Below are positions 17,026 to 26,827 of a stretch of 64,000 nt of DNA, piece after piece. Every line of letters starts with the position of its first letter. Within the stretch, counting starts at the first letter, position 1. The notes under the pieces were generated by a model, which was not told where the DNA came from, searched no databases, and worked only from the letters and a program-made list of their open reading frames with translations. The stretch lies in NCBI RefSeq assembly GCF_029080175.1, contig NZ_JARFJC010000017.1. The stretch is one strand, 5' to 3'. This DNA is from Luteipulveratus flavus (GTDB lineage: Bacteria; Actinomycetota; Actinomycetes; Actinomycetales; Dermatophilaceae). A program made the position numbers and the translations under genes.

Positions 17026-18669
17026 TCAGGCGTGAGTGGGAAGGTCGTCGGCGTCGACGATGCGGTACGCGTATCCCTGCTCGGCGAGGAAACGCTGCCG
17101 GTGGGCGGCGAAGTCGGCGTCGACGGTGTCGCGTGCGACCACCGTGTAGAAGTGCGCCGTTCGTCCGTCGCCCTTGGGCCGTAGCACCCGGCCGAGGCGC
17201 TGGGCCTCCTCCTGGCGGGAGCCGAACGTGCCCGACACCTGGATCGCGACCGATGCCTCGGGCAGGTCGATGGAGAAGTTCGCGACCTTGGAGACCACCA
17301 GCGTGCTGATCTCGCCGTCGCGGAACTGCTGGAACAGCTTCTGCCGGACGGCGACGGTCGTCTCGCCGGTGATGAGGTCGGCGTCGAGGCGGTTCGCGAG
17401 GGTCTCGAGCTGGTCGAGGTACTGGCCGATGACCAGGGTCGGCTCACCGCGGTGCCGCTCGACCAGCTGCTCCACGACCGGGTCCTTCACGGTCGCGGAG
17501 GAAGCGAACCGGTACCGCTCCTCGGGCTCGGTCGTCGCGTACGCCATCCGGTCCGACTCCGAGAGCGTCACGCGGACCTCGACGCAGTCGGCCGGCGCGA
17601 TGTAGCCCTGCGCCTCGATGTCCTTCCACGGGGCGTCGTACCGCTTGGGGCCGATCAGGCTGAAGACGTCGGACTCGCGGCCGTCCTCGCGTACGAGCGT
17701 CGCGGTGAGGCCGAGCCGGCGGCGGGCCTGCAGGTCGGCGGTCATCCGGAAGATCGGCGCGGGCAGCAGGTGCACCTCGTCGTACACGATCAGGCCCCAG
17801 TCGCGCGCGTCCAGCAGCTCCAGGTGGGGGTGGACGCCCTTCCGCTTGTGCGTGAGGACCTGGTACGTCGCGATGGTGACCGGGCGGATCTCCTTGCGCG
17901 CGCCGGAGTACTCGCCGATCTCCTCCTCGGTCAGCGTCGTCCGGCGCAGCAGCTCGTCACGCCACTGCCGGGCGCTGACGGTGTTGGTGACCAGGATCAG
18001 CGTGGTCGCACTCGCCTGCGCCATGGCGCCCGCGCCGACCAGCGTCTTGCCGGCGCCGCAGGGCAGGACGACGACGCCGGAGCCGCCGTGCCAGAACCCG
18101 TCGACCGCCTGCTGCTGGTACGGCCGCAGGGACCAGCCGTCCTGCTCCAGCCCGATCGCGTGGGCCTCGCCGTCGACGTACCCGGCCAGGTCCTCGGCCG
18201 GCCAGCCGACCTTGATGAGCTGCTGCTTGATCGCGCCGCGGTCGGAGTTGTGCACGATCACGGTGTGCTCGTCCAGGCGGTCCCCGACGAGCGGCTGGAT
18301 CTTCTTGTGCCGCAGGATCTCCTCCAGCACCGGCTTGTCGGTGGTGACCAGGGTCAGCCGGTCGCCGTCCTTCTCCAGGCGCAGGCGGCCGTACCGGGCC
18401 ATCGTCTCGGCGACGTCGACCAGCAGCGCGTTCGGGACGGGGTAGCGGGAGAAGCGGATGAGCGCGTCGACGACCTGCTCGGCGTCGTGCCCGGCCGCGC
18501 GGGCGTTCCACAGGCCGAGCGGCGTGACGCGGTAGGTGTGCACATGCTCCGGCGCCCGCTCCAGCTCGGCGAACGACGCGATCGCCCGGCGGGCCTCCTC
18601 GGCCTGCGGGTGATCGACCTCCAGCAGCACGGTCTTGTCGCTCTGCACGATCAGGGGTCCGTCCGGCAT
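17026..18669 (-). CDS. XPB-type DNA repair helicase
   Basis: A 547-residue superfamily 2 helicase like archaeal and eukaryotic XPB. An N-terminal domain (about 1-180) precedes the motor. The motor has Walker A PCGAGKT, the DEVH box in VYDEVHLLP, motif III LTATLVRED, and the second RecA domain with ISTLVVSKVANFSIDLPE and QRLGRVLRPKGDG (motif VI). It probably unwinds DNA during repair. The ATG at 18669 has GAGGAG six bases upstream; the in-frame GTG two codons earlier overlaps that site and is less likely. The helicase-associated partner commonly found with it is at 24454-26667 rather than adjacent. Confidence 0.93.
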   Translation of the reverse strand: MPDGPLIVQSDKTVLLEVDHPQAEEARRAIASFAELERAPEHVHTYRVTPLGLWNARAAGHDAEQVVDALIRFSRYPVPNALLVDVAETMARYGRLRLEKDGDRLTLVTTDKPVLEEILRHKKIQPLVGDRLDEHTVIVHNSDRGAIKQQLIKVGWPAEDLAGYVDGEAHAIGLEQDGWSLRPYQQQAVDGFWHGGSGVVVLPCGAGKTLVGAGAMAQASATTLILVTNTVSARQWRDELLRRTTLTEEEIGEYSGARKEIRPVTIATYQVLTHKRKGVHPHLELLDARDWGLIVYDEVHLLPAPIFRMTADLQARRRLGLTATLVREDGRESDVFSLIGPKRYDAPWKDIEAQGYIAPADCVEVRVTLSESDRMAYATTEPEERYRFASSATVKDPVVEQLVERHRGEPTLVIGQYLDQLETLANRLDADLITGETTVAVRQKLFQQFRDGEISTLVVSKVANFSIDLPEASVAIQVSGTFGSRQEEAQRLGRVLRPKGDGRTAHFYTVVARDTVDADFAAHRQRFLAEQGYAYRIVDADDLPTHA

Positions 18670-18916
18670 GCACACTCCTCGTTCGACGCCAATTCAGCAC
18701 AACGGCGCCGCCCCGGCATCTGTTCCGACCGAGCGTCCGCGGCCTGCTGCCGCAACCACTAGCCACGGGCGCGGTAGGGCGGAAGCATTCGTCAGCGCGG
18801 TGACGTGGCGCTACTCTGGTGTCTCGCGGGTCGCCTCGCGCTTGCCGGGGATTGCCAGCGGTGCTGCCACCGCCCTCCTTCAGTGGATCGGCCCCCGGAA
18901 GCACGAGGCGACCCGC

Positions 18917-19705
18917 TTACTTCTTGTCGCAGTGTCCGCAGGGGAACCATGTGTTCTGCGCGACGATGCTGTTGCGCGGCATCGACATGAGCCCGAGTGG
19001 GATCGCGCACGACTCCGAGTTCTTGATTCTCGCCCATACCGTGAGCAGGTATGACGGCTCGACGTACCCGAACTCTCCTTCGGGCCACAGCGCCGCCTTG
19101 AGGAATCCACCGAACAGGTCGGCTGCCTGACTCTCGAGATACACGTCCGCCGACACCCAGCGCAGGCCCTGTTCCATATCGAACGGGACCTTCGGATCCA
19201 GGCTCGCCTGGTGTCGGATGTACGCCTCCGTGGTGCGGTGGTCATGTCCTCGGACGTGACCGAAACGCGTCCACACACGCGCCTCGGGTCCCTTCATGTT
19301 GCGGGCAGCCCAGAGGCTGTTCTTGTAGGTCTTGAACGCCAGGTAGTTGTAGAAGCGCTGCGGATCGTCGCGGTACGACCCGCTCCTGAGCTGAGACTTG
19401 AGCGCGTAGACGTAGCAGACGCGCAAGCCGTCGACATGCGCCAGGACACTGGCCGCCCGCCGTCTCCGGTCGTGAGTCTTGACGTGACGTTTCCACGACA
19501 TCACCGATGAGTCAGGGACCTTGAAGTCCGAGCGGAGCAGCCGGACGGCCTCGCGAGCGGCAACGGCCGCGGCCTCGTCCACGACAATGGCGGCCATCCC
19601 AAAAATGGGGCTCGACTCCCGGGACCCGCCGCGGTCACCGGTTTCATCGACGTAGACGTGGACCTTCGGACGATCGATCACGGTGCCCACGTCCGTCGGC
19701 CGCAC
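18917..19705 (-). CDS. DUF3800 domain protein
   Basis: A 262-residue protein with the DUF3800 opening KVHVYVDETGDRGG, where the Asp/Glu pair resembles an RNase-H-like metal site, a central basic region (MSWKRHVKTHDRRRR), and a C-terminal Cys pair (CGHCDKK). DUF3800 proteins are sporadically distributed, frequently near mobile or defence genes, and are suspected nucleases; none of this is shown here. The start is uncertain: the GTG at 19705 gives the longest form, and an internal GTG just before IDRPKVHVYVDE is possible. Base composition is lower in GC than its neighbours, suggesting acquisition between the helicase and HMG-CoA lyase genes. Confidence 0.75.
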   Translation of the reverse strand: MRPTDVGTVIDRPKVHVYVDETGDRGGSRESSPIFGMAAIVVDEAAAVAAREAVRLLRSDFKVPDSSVMSWKRHVKTHDRRRRAASVLAHVDGLRVCYVYALKSQLRSGSYRDDPQRFYNYLAFKTYKNSLWAARNMKGPEARVWTRFGHVRGHDHRTTEAYIRHQASLDPKVPFDMEQGLRWVSADVYLESQAADLFGGFLKAALWPEGEFGYVEPSYLLTVWARIKNSESCAIPLGLMSMPRNSIVAQNTWFPCGHCDKK

Positions 19706-19861
19706 CTCGATGGCGGCGCAGCTGCGTGACGTGGTCCACTCATGCGCACCGGAGCCCCCCTTGGCAGTACGTCAATGCGGTAGCCCGCACTGTATGCACT
19801 GCCGAGGGCTGCGAGGGGATTCCAGTGCCTCCCGGATCCGGACTCAGTCCGCGGTGCGACC

Positions 19862-20821
19862 ATGGACGGCATGAGCTTGCCGACAACGGTGTCGATGGAC
19901 GGACTGCCCGACCGCATCACGATCTACGAGGTGGGCCCGCGCGACGGCCTGCAGAACGAGAAGGCCGTCGTGCCGACCCCGGTGAAGGACGAGTTCGTCC
20001 GCCGCCTGGTCGCTGCCGGCCTGGAGACCGTCGAGACGACGTCGTTCGTCCCGCCGTCGTGGATCCCGCAGCTGGCGGACGCCCAGGACCTGCTCGCCGG
20101 CCTCGGCGAGGTCGGCACCGGCCCGCGCCGGCCGGTCCTCGTCCCGAACGAGCGCGGCCTGGACAACGCGCTCGCCGCCGGCGTCGGCGCGATCGCGATC
20201 TTCGGGTCGGCCACCGAGACGTTCGCCCAGCGCAACCTCAACCGCACGGTCGAGGAGTCGGTCGCGATGTTCACCCCCGTGGTGAAGCGCGCCAAGGACG
20301 CCGGCCTGTGGGTCCGGGCGTACGTGTCGATGTGCTTCGGCGACCCGTGGGAGGGCGAGGTCCCCGTCGAGCAGGTGGTCGACGTGAGCCGCAGGTTGAT
20401 GGACCTCGGCTGCGACCAGCTGAGCATCGGCGACACGATCGGCGTCGGCACGCCGGGCCACGTCGTCCGGCTGCTGGATGCGTTGCAGGACAAGGGAATC
20501 GGCACCGACCGGATCGGCGTCCACTTTCATGACACGTACGGCCAGGCGCTCTCCAACACGATCACCGCGCTGCGGGAGGGCATCACCGTGGTCGACGCCT
20601 CGACCGGCGGCATCGGCGGCTGCCCGTACGCCAAGAGCGCGACCGGAAACCTCGCGACCGAGGACCTCGTCTGGGCGTGCCGCGGGCTCGGCATCGAGAC
20701 CGGCGTCGACCTGGACGCCCTGGTCGAGACCAGCGTGTGGATGGCCGGGCAGCTCGGACGCCCGTCGCCGTCCGCGGTCGTGCGGGCGCTCGCCGGCAGC
20801 GAGGGACGCGCAGGCGGCTAG
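19862..20821 (+). CDS. Hydroxymethylglutaryl-CoA lyase
   Basis: A 319-residue TIM-barrel lyase of the HMGL-like/DRE-TIM family: YEVGPRDGLQNE (catalytic Arg-Asp pair), metal-binding HFHDTYGQA, and the Cys loop GIGGCPYAKSATGN diagnostic of true HMG-CoA lyases. It splits HMG-CoA into acetyl-CoA and acetoacetate, the last step of leucine degradation. Length is normal. An ATG nine bases downstream (19871) is an alternative start. Its TAG shares the palindrome CTAG with the stop of the convergent membrane-protein gene. Confidence 0.92.
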   Translation: MDGMSLPTTVSMDGLPDRITIYEVGPRDGLQNEKAVVPTPVKDEFVRRLVAAGLETVETTSFVPPSWIPQLADAQDLLAGLGEVGTGPRRPVLVPNERGLDNALAAGVGAIAIFGSATETFAQRNLNRTVEESVAMFTPVVKRAKDAGLWVRAYVSMCFGDPWEGEVPVEQVVDVSRRLMDLGCDQLSIGDTIGVGTPGHVVRLLDALQDKGIGTDRIGVHFHDTYGQALSNTITALREGITVVDASTGGIGGCPYAKSATGNLATEDLVWACRGLGIETGVDLDALVETSVWMAGQLGRPSPSAVVRALAGSEGRAGG

Positions 20822-22263
20822 GGACGTGCGGGCTCGACGGTGACGCGGTCCGCCAGCGACGCGCGCAGCTCGCGTTCGGCCTCCGCGTCCACGCGCTGCA
20901 CCCTGCCGACCGGCAGCCACGCCGTGCCGCCGATCTCCGGCTGGACGCGACCGCGCGGGCGCAGCGGCCCGCGTACGGTGCAGGTCCCCGCGACGTCGGG
21001 GTGGGCGCCGCGGCCGAGGTCGAGCTGCCACTGCGGCCGGGAGTCGCGCATCAGGAGCATCACCCAGGAGTCGCGCAGCGTGCGGGTGAGCAGGTACGAC
21101 CACTCCTGTGTCTCCACCGACCGCTGCGCCGCCCCCATGCGGGCGAGGGTGCGCGCGGCGGCAGCACCACCGGCCGCCCAGACCAGCAGGCCGACGACCA
21201 GCGCCGGCCACGCGCGGTGCAGCTCCACCAGCCCGAGCACCACCAGCGGCAGACCGATCAGCCACCACGGCTGAGCGAGCGCGACGCGTGGCGCCCGCCG
21301 TCGCGGGTCCGGCGGCGGGGAGGTCGGGTCGTCGTACCAGCCCTCCTCCTCGGCGCAGCGCAGCCACAGGTCGGTGGTCGACAGCGCGGACGGGTCGATG
21401 ACGGGTTCGAGCGGATGCGGTGCCGGACCCGCGCTCACCAGGGCCGTCGGTCGGCGCCGGACCCGCCACCAGCCGAAGACCCGGGCGAGCAGACCCAGCA
21501 CGAACGCCGGCAGGATCGTGATGGCACTCACCGCGACGATGGTCTGGTCCGACATCGTCCGCCCGCGCCACGGCCACCCGAGCGCGCGGACCTCCAGGCG
21601 ATCACCGGGTCGGACCAGTCCCACCTCGCAGTCGTCGATGCTGGAGTGGCCGCCGTGCTCGTCGGTCCAGCGCACCTCGCAGCGCAGCTGGGTCCGGTCG
21701 TTCACCACGCGCACGACGGTCGCCTGCTCGTCGTGGCCGGTCCACCACACCAGGTGCAGCGCGGCCGGCACGATCAGGATGAGCCCGGCGACCAGGCCCA
21801 TCCAGCGCGGCCCGGCGAGGCGCCAGCGCGTCCACGTCAGCAGCCGGCGACCACGACGACGGGCGAGCGCCGCCTGCCAGCCGGCCGGGACGCCGACCAG
21901 CCACTGCCGGCCGTCCTCGTCGTGCAGCCGGACCTGTGTCGTCGGCCCGACCTGGTCGACGTCCACCCGCCGGCGTACGGCCGCAGAGCGCCACAGCGCG
22001 ACCGGGAGGACGAGGTGGAGGCGAGATCCGACGACCCGGGCGGTGTCCCCGTCCACGAGCAGCCGGGCCTGCTGGCTGCGTGCGGCGCCTCCGTGACCGG
22101 TACGCGCAGGGCCCGGGCCGGCGGGGTGACGGACGTACGTCGGCAGCGCGACCGGTCGGCCCAGCCGGGCTCGCCAACGGGTGAGCGCCGGCAGGAGCAC
22201 GGCGCCGAGCAGCGTCACCCCGAGGATCAGCAGCTCGGAGACCACTCCGGTCAGGCTCGTCAC
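20818..22263 (-). CDS. Membrane protein of unknown function
   Basis: A 481-residue protein with about five hydrophobic helices: one near the N-terminus (ELLILGVTLLGAVLLPAL), one near 120 (WMGLVAGLILIVPAALHLV), one near 220 (ITILPAFVLGLLA) and a pair near 320-365. A soluble domain of about 80 residues after the first helix and an Arg-rich C-terminal domain are predicted. The GTG at 22263 is the only start that excludes antisense sequence of the M13 gene. It diverges from the M13 peptidase gene with only 45 bp between. No family recognised. Confidence 0.7.
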   Translation of the reverse strand: MTSLTGVVSELLILGVTLLGAVLLPALTRWRARLGRPVALPTYVRHPAGPGPARTGHGGAARSQQARLLVDGDTARVVGSRLHLVLPVALWRSAAVRRRVDVDQVGPTTQVRLHDEDGRQWLVGVPAGWQAALARRRGRRLLTWTRWRLAGPRWMGLVAGLILIVPAALHLVWWTGHDEQATVVRVVNDRTQLRCEVRWTDEHGGHSSIDDCEVGLVRPGDRLEVRALGWPWRGRTMSDQTIVAVSAITILPAFVLGLLARVFGWWRVRRRPTALVSAGPAPHPLEPVIDPSALSTTDLWLRCAEEEGWYDDPTSPPPDPRRRAPRVALAQPWWLIGLPLVVLGLVELHRAWPALVVGLLVWAAGGAAAARTLARMGAAQRSVETQEWSYLLTRTLRDSWVMLLMRDSRPQWQLDLGRGAHPDVAGTCTVRGPLRPRGRVQPEIGGTAWLPVGRVQRVDAEAERELRASLADRVTVEPARP

Positions 22264-22308
22264 GGGGGATGACTGTAGGCGGATGTGGCCGGCGTCATAC
22301 GGTGAGGC

Positions 22309-24261
22309 ATGACCTCCTCCGGACTCACTCTCGACAACTTCGACCGCTCGGTCCGTCCGCAGGACGACCTGTTCGGCTTCGTCAACGGCACCTGGCGCCA
22401 GCAGACCGACATCCCCTCCGACCGCGCGCGGTACGGCTCGTTCGACCGGCTGCGCGAGGCGTCCGAGGCCGCGATGCGCGAGCTGATCCAGGAGGCGGCC
22501 GCGTCCGACGCCGAGGCCGGCACCCCGCGTCGCAAGGTCGGCGACCTCTACACCTCGTTCATGGACGAGGCGCGCGCCGAGCAGCTCGGTACCGACCCGC
22601 TCGCCGACGACCTGTCCCGGATCGAGGCCGCCGGTACGCCGGCCGACGTGCTGCGCGTGGTGGGCGAGCTCCAGCGCACGGGCGTGTCCGGCTTCGTCGG
22701 GTTCTACTCGATCGCTGACGCCAAGGACCCCCAGCGCAACGTGCTGTACGTCCTGCAGGACGGCATCGGCCTGCCCGACGAGTCGTACTACCGCGAGGAC
22801 CAGCACGCCGAGGTCCGGGAGCAGTACGTCGCGCACATGGGCCGGCTGCTCGGTCTCGCCGGTCTCGACGCCGGGCTCGCTCAGACCGTGATGGCGCTGG
22901 AGACCCGCCTGGCCAAGTCGCACTGGGACCGGGTGAAGTCGCGCGACGCGGTCAAGACGTACAACAAGATGTCGCGCGCCGAGCTCGAGGAGCTCACGCC
23001 CGGCGTCGAGTGGGACGCCTGGCTGGAGGGGGTGGGCGCCGACGCCAAGGTGCTCGACCCTGCGAACGTCGAGCAGCCCTCGTACCTCACGGGATTCGCG
23101 GAGGCGCTGCGCGACGAGCCGATCGAGGCGTGGCGTGCCTGGCTGACCTGGCGGCTCGTGTCGGACCGTGCGTCGTACCTCACCGGCGCGATGGTCGAGG
23201 AGGACTTCGACTTCAACGGCCGCACCCTGTCGGGCATCCCGCAGCTGAAGGAGCGGTGGAAGCGCGGCGTCGACCTCGTCGAGTCGCTGATCGGGGAGGC
23301 CGCCGGCCAGCTGTACGTCGAGAAGCACTTCCCGCCGCACGCGAAGGAGCGGATGGTCGAGCTGGTCGCGAACCTGCTCGAGGCGTTCCGCCGCGACTTC
23401 GAGGGCGACCTGCCCTGGATGGGCTCGGAGACGCGGGGTCGCGCCCTGGACAAGCTGTCGAAGTTCACCCCGAAGATCGGCTACCCGGAGGAGTGGAAGG
23501 ACTACTCCTCCATCGAGATCCGTGCCGACGACCTCGTGGGCAACGTCTCCCGCGCGTCCGCGTGGGAGGTCGGCCGGATGCTGCGCCGGGTCGGTGAGCC
23601 GGTCGACGAGAAGGAGTGGTTCATGACGCCGCAGACGGTCAACGCGTACTACATGCCGGTCATGAACGAGATCGTCTTCCCCGCTGCGATCCTGCAGCCG
23701 CCGTTCTTCGACGTCGACGCCGACGACGCCGTCAACTACGGCGGCATCGGCGCGGTCATCGGGCACGAGGTCGGTCACGGGTTCGACGACCAGGGCTCGC
23801 GGTACGACGGCGACGGCAGCCTCACCGACTGGTGGACCGAGGACGACCGCACGGCGTTCGACGCGCTCGCGAAGAAGCTGATCGACCAGTTCGACCAGCT
23901 GGAGCCGCTGGACGCACCGGGCAACAAGGTCAACGGCAGCCTGACCGTCGGGGAGAACATCGGCGACCTCGGCGGCCTGACGATCGGGTACAAGGCGTAC
24001 CGCATCGCGCAGGAGACCACGCCGGCCCCGGAGCTGGACGGGTTCACCGGCGACCAGCGGTTCTTCCTGGGCTGGGCGCAGGTGTGGTGCGGCAAGGCCC
24101 GGGAGGCCGAGGCCAAGCGGCTCCTCACCGTCGACCCGCACAGCCCGACCGACGTGCGCGCCAACGTCGCCCGGAACCTGCCCGAGTTCCACGAGGCGTT
24201 CGGCGTGACCGAGGGCGACGGGATGCACCTTCCGGAGGCCGAGCAGGTCCGCATCTTCTGA
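22309..24261 (+). CDS. M13-family zinc metallopeptidase (PepO-like)
   Basis: A 650-residue oligopeptidase related to neprilysin and endothelin-converting enzyme. The zinc site is HEVGH (about residue 487) with the third ligand in GENIGDLGG. Substrate-binding NAYYMP and the NEIVFPAAILQPPFF segment are also intact. There is no signal peptide, so the enzyme is probably cytoplasmic and cleaves short peptides. The ATG at 22309 follows TACGGT (22298-22303) by five bases, again compatible with leaderless translation. Two hairpins follow the stop. Confidence 0.92.
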   Translation: MTSSGLTLDNFDRSVRPQDDLFGFVNGTWRQQTDIPSDRARYGSFDRLREASEAAMRELIQEAAASDAEAGTPRRKVGDLYTSFMDEARAEQLGTDPLADDLSRIEAAGTPADVLRVVGELQRTGVSGFVGFYSIADAKDPQRNVLYVLQDGIGLPDESYYREDQHAEVREQYVAHMGRLLGLAGLDAGLAQTVMALETRLAKSHWDRVKSRDAVKTYNKMSRAELEELTPGVEWDAWLEGVGADAKVLDPANVEQPSYLTGFAEALRDEPIEAWRAWLTWRLVSDRASYLTGAMVEEDFDFNGRTLSGIPQLKERWKRGVDLVESLIGEAAGQLYVEKHFPPHAKERMVELVANLLEAFRRDFEGDLPWMGSETRGRALDKLSKFTPKIGYPEEWKDYSSIEIRADDLVGNVSRASAWEVGRMLRRVGEPVDEKEWFMTPQTVNAYYMPVMNEIVFPAAILQPPFFDVDADDAVNYGGIGAVIGHEVGHGFDDQGSRYDGDGSLTDWWTEDDRTAFDALAKKLIDQFDQLEPLDAPGNKVNGSLTVGENIGDLGGLTIGYKAYRIAQETTPAPELDGFTGDQRFFLGWAQVWCGKAREAEAKRLLTVDPHSPTDVRANVARNLPEFHEAFGVTEGDGMHLPEAEQVRIF

Positions 24262-24292
24262 CCTCCCTTGCCGCGCAGAACGGCGCCGAGAT

Positions 24293-24328
24293 CGTCTGCT
24301 CGGCCCTCCATGCGGGGCCGGACAGACG
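24293..24328 (+). terminator. Hairpin after the M13 peptidase gene
   Basis: The arms cgtctg (24293-24298) and cagacg (24323-24328), with an inner cggccc/gggccg stem (24301-24306 and 24315-24320), form a two-part stem 32 bp past the stop at 24261. Confidence 0.6.
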
Positions 24329-24347
24329 ACCTTCGCAGGACGCCCCG

Positions 24348-24452
24348 CGGCAAAAGGTGGTGCTCGGCACAGCCATGCATGTGCCGGCGGCCAGGTTTTG
24401 CCGGAGGGGTGGCGAGCGCCGGAGGGGTGGCGAGCGCCGGAGGGTGGCGGGC
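24348..24452. repeat. Imperfect hairpin and 18-bp tandem repeat
   Basis: The arms cggcaaaa (24348-24355) and ttttgccg (24396-24403) enclose a partly self-complementary segment containing cggcaca/tgtgccg. The right arm runs into 2.9 tandem copies of the 18-mer gccggaggggtggcgagc (24400-24417 and 24418-24435 identical; 24436-24452 diverged). It sits between convergent genes and probably terminates the minus-strand gene that ends at 24454. Confidence 0.6.
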
Positions 24453-24453
24453 G

Positions 24454-26667
24454 TCAGCGGGCGGGGGCGACGCCGGTGATGCGGTGGATGGCGAAGGTGC
24501 GGCGGGCCGGTGAGCCGTCGGTCGTGCCCACCGCGCGGCCGCCGTCGACCCGCTCGGGCCGGAAGAGCGCCCGCCGGGTCGCGCCGGTCTCGTCGACGTA
24601 GCCGATCCAGACGGCCACCTGCTCGGCAGCCGCGTCCTGCAGCACACTCACGGTCTCGCCCGGGTCGGTCTCCGGGATGCGCGGGCCCGACTGCGTGAGC
24701 AGCCGCTCCGCCTCGCTCGCCTCCCGTCGGCGCAACGCCGTGACCAGTACCGAGGCGGCGGCCTCGTCGACCTGCTCGACCGCCACAGGTGGCGTGCCAG
24801 AACGTCGCGACGGGGAGCGATGGGCGTCGCGCGGCGCGAGGACCAGACCGCCGTCGGACGTCTCCGCGACCGGCGTGTGGTCGTGGTCGCGCAGCAGGTC
24901 CAGGGTCGTCCCGGCGGAGACCGGCGACACCAGCACGGTCGGGGCTATCCGCCGCAGCTGCAAGGGGGCGAGCCGGGGGTCGGCCAGCATCGTGGACAGG
25001 GCCGTCTCGTCGTCGCTGCGGACGTACGAGCCGACCGATCCGACCCGCGCCTGCCCGTGCCGGCGCGCGACGTCGCCGATGAGGTACTCCAACGGCTGGG
25101 GGACCGGCGTCCGGCTCGCGGCTCGTACGCGGGCCAGGACGTCCGCGGCCGACAGTCCCGCGTCCAGCGCCCGCCGAACACTCGTCGCCGTGAACCGGAA
25201 AACCGTTGCGCCACCTCGTGACTCGACGTCCGCTGCCAGCCGCATGAACCGGTCGAGGTCGTCCTCCAGCGGCCCGGGTGCGATCGCGGTGAGATCGGCC
25301 TGCAGCAGGACGTGGTCGATCGGCGTCGGCAGGTGCTTGGCCATCGCGGCGGCGACGTCGTCCCCGTCCACGAGGGCGCGCCCGGCCGACGACAGCGCGC
25401 CGCGACCGGTGACCCCGAGCCAGGCGGCCTCGCGCAGCACGACTTCCGCCCGGGTGGGCGACCCCTCCGGCAGCCGCAACGGGCGCCGCCACCGCAGGTG
25501 CGCGTCGACGTCGTGGATCTCCGGAGCGGACCCCTCGGGCAGGTCGGCGAGGACGCGGACGACGTCGTGCCGACGACCGCGCATGAGCGGCCAGGTGACC
25601 AGGTCGCTGAGGACGTTGACGCTCGTACCCGCGCTGCCGGTGGACACGATCGACGGTGCGCGCGCGGTCTGCCACCAGGTCTGCGCGAGCAGCGCCCACC
25701 GGTCGGCCGGCGGGCGCGTCGACCAGTCGTCGTACGCCGACGTGGGCGCCCAGACCGGGTCCAGGGCGCCGTCCTGCGCGATCAGCCCGGACGCGGCGGC
25801 CATCTCGACCAGGAACGCGGACTGCTCGGCGTCGGTCTCCATCGTCTGCGTGGCGAGGCGGTGGTCGCGGACCGACAGGCCGCCGGACCGCAGGACGCGT
25901 GGGGGAGCGGACTCCCAGGACCGCGCGAGCTCCTCGACGCGCCAGAGCAGCTCGAGCACCTCGGCACCCGCCGCGGCGTCGATCTCGTCCTGCGGCCGGG
26001 TGGGCGGCGCGGTGGCGGGCGGCTCCAGGCCGTGCTCGTACAGGCGTCCTCCGCGCAGGGCGAGCTGGACCTCGCGGGGAAGGAGGCCGTCGGTGTCGTC
26101 CACGCGGACCATGAGGCCGGCGCGGATCAGCTCGTCGCGCGCCGCGGTCAGCGCCGGACCGTTGAACGTCGCCCGAGGGGCGGTCCAGCGCAGCCGGTCC
26201 ACGACCCTGGCGGCGGCCTCGCCGAGGTCGCCCACCGCAGCCGCGACGTCCGCCGGCGGCCGGACGCCGAGCTCGGCGGCGGGCGGGCCCAGGTGGGCCG
26301 GGTGGCTCAGGACCTCACCGATCGCGCGGGCCGGCCGCAGCCCTTCCGGCGACAGCCACAACAACCCGCGGTGCCACAGGTCCTGCAGCGCCGGCAGCAG
26401 GACCGGCTCTTCGGTGGCCAGCAGGGCCGCCGCCTCCGGCCCGGAGCGCCCGGCCACGAGAACGGCCTCGAGCACCCTCAGCAGGCGGGCATCCAGCTGC
26501 TCCAGCGCCCGCTGCGTGCTCGGTCGGGTCGCGGCGCGGGCGGCGAGGGCCGAGACGTCCACCGGAGCCGGCCGGGCGAGGTCGGGGCGGATGCGGACGA
26601 GGCCCTGCAGCTCGACGTCGGTGCGCGCGCGGATGTCGTCGGCGTAGCTGCGGGCGGGCTCGGACAC
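24454..26667 (-). CDS. Helicase-associated protein (XPB/Ssl2-like partner)
   Basis: A 737-residue protein resembling the actinobacterial helicase C-terminal/associated family that normally accompanies XPB-type helicases. It has winged-helix-like N-terminal repeats (RPSTQRALEQLDARLLRVLEA; LRWTAPRATFN) and a C-terminal region ending in WYL-like beta strands (VAVWIGYVDETGATRRALF, then AFAIHRITGVAPAR-type). No helicase motor motifs are present. Family members are thought to assist the helicase or bind DNA. Here about 6 kb of other genes separate it from the helicase. Confidence 0.75.
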   Translation of the reverse strand: MSEPARSYADDIRARTDVELQGLVRIRPDLARPAPVDVSALAARAATRPSTQRALEQLDARLLRVLEAVLVAGRSGPEAAALLATEEPVLLPALQDLWHRGLLWLSPEGLRPARAIGEVLSHPAHLGPPAAELGVRPPADVAAAVGDLGEAAARVVDRLRWTAPRATFNGPALTAARDELIRAGLMVRVDDTDGLLPREVQLALRGGRLYEHGLEPPATAPPTRPQDEIDAAAGAEVLELLWRVEELARSWESAPPRVLRSGGLSVRDHRLATQTMETDAEQSAFLVEMAAASGLIAQDGALDPVWAPTSAYDDWSTRPPADRWALLAQTWWQTARAPSIVSTGSAGTSVNVLSDLVTWPLMRGRRHDVVRVLADLPEGSAPEIHDVDAHLRWRRPLRLPEGSPTRAEVVLREAAWLGVTGRGALSSAGRALVDGDDVAAAMAKHLPTPIDHVLLQADLTAIAPGPLEDDLDRFMRLAADVESRGGATVFRFTATSVRRALDAGLSAADVLARVRAASRTPVPQPLEYLIGDVARRHGQARVGSVGSYVRSDDETALSTMLADPRLAPLQLRRIAPTVLVSPVSAGTTLDLLRDHDHTPVAETSDGGLVLAPRDAHRSPSRRSGTPPVAVEQVDEAAASVLVTALRRREASEAERLLTQSGPRIPETDPGETVSVLQDAAAEQVAVWIGYVDETGATRRALFRPERVDGGRAVGTTDGSPARRTFAIHRITGVAPAR

Positions 26668-26827
26668 CCGATCAGCCTATGCCGTTGCTGCAGGTGAGCA
26701 CGGGTGCCGGCCGGACGGGCGGGCCTCGCCGGGTGACGCGTCGGCGTACCGTCGATGTATCACGGGCCTGGGTCCCCGCCTCTTCTCAGAGCACCGATCC
26801 TGGCTCGACAGGACAGGGGGGTCCGTC

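Noticed and set aside
20818..24228. Minus-strand open frame of 1,136 codons as one protein
   Set aside because: The first two thirds are antisense to the M13 peptidase; only the part from the GTG at 22263 has membrane-protein character.
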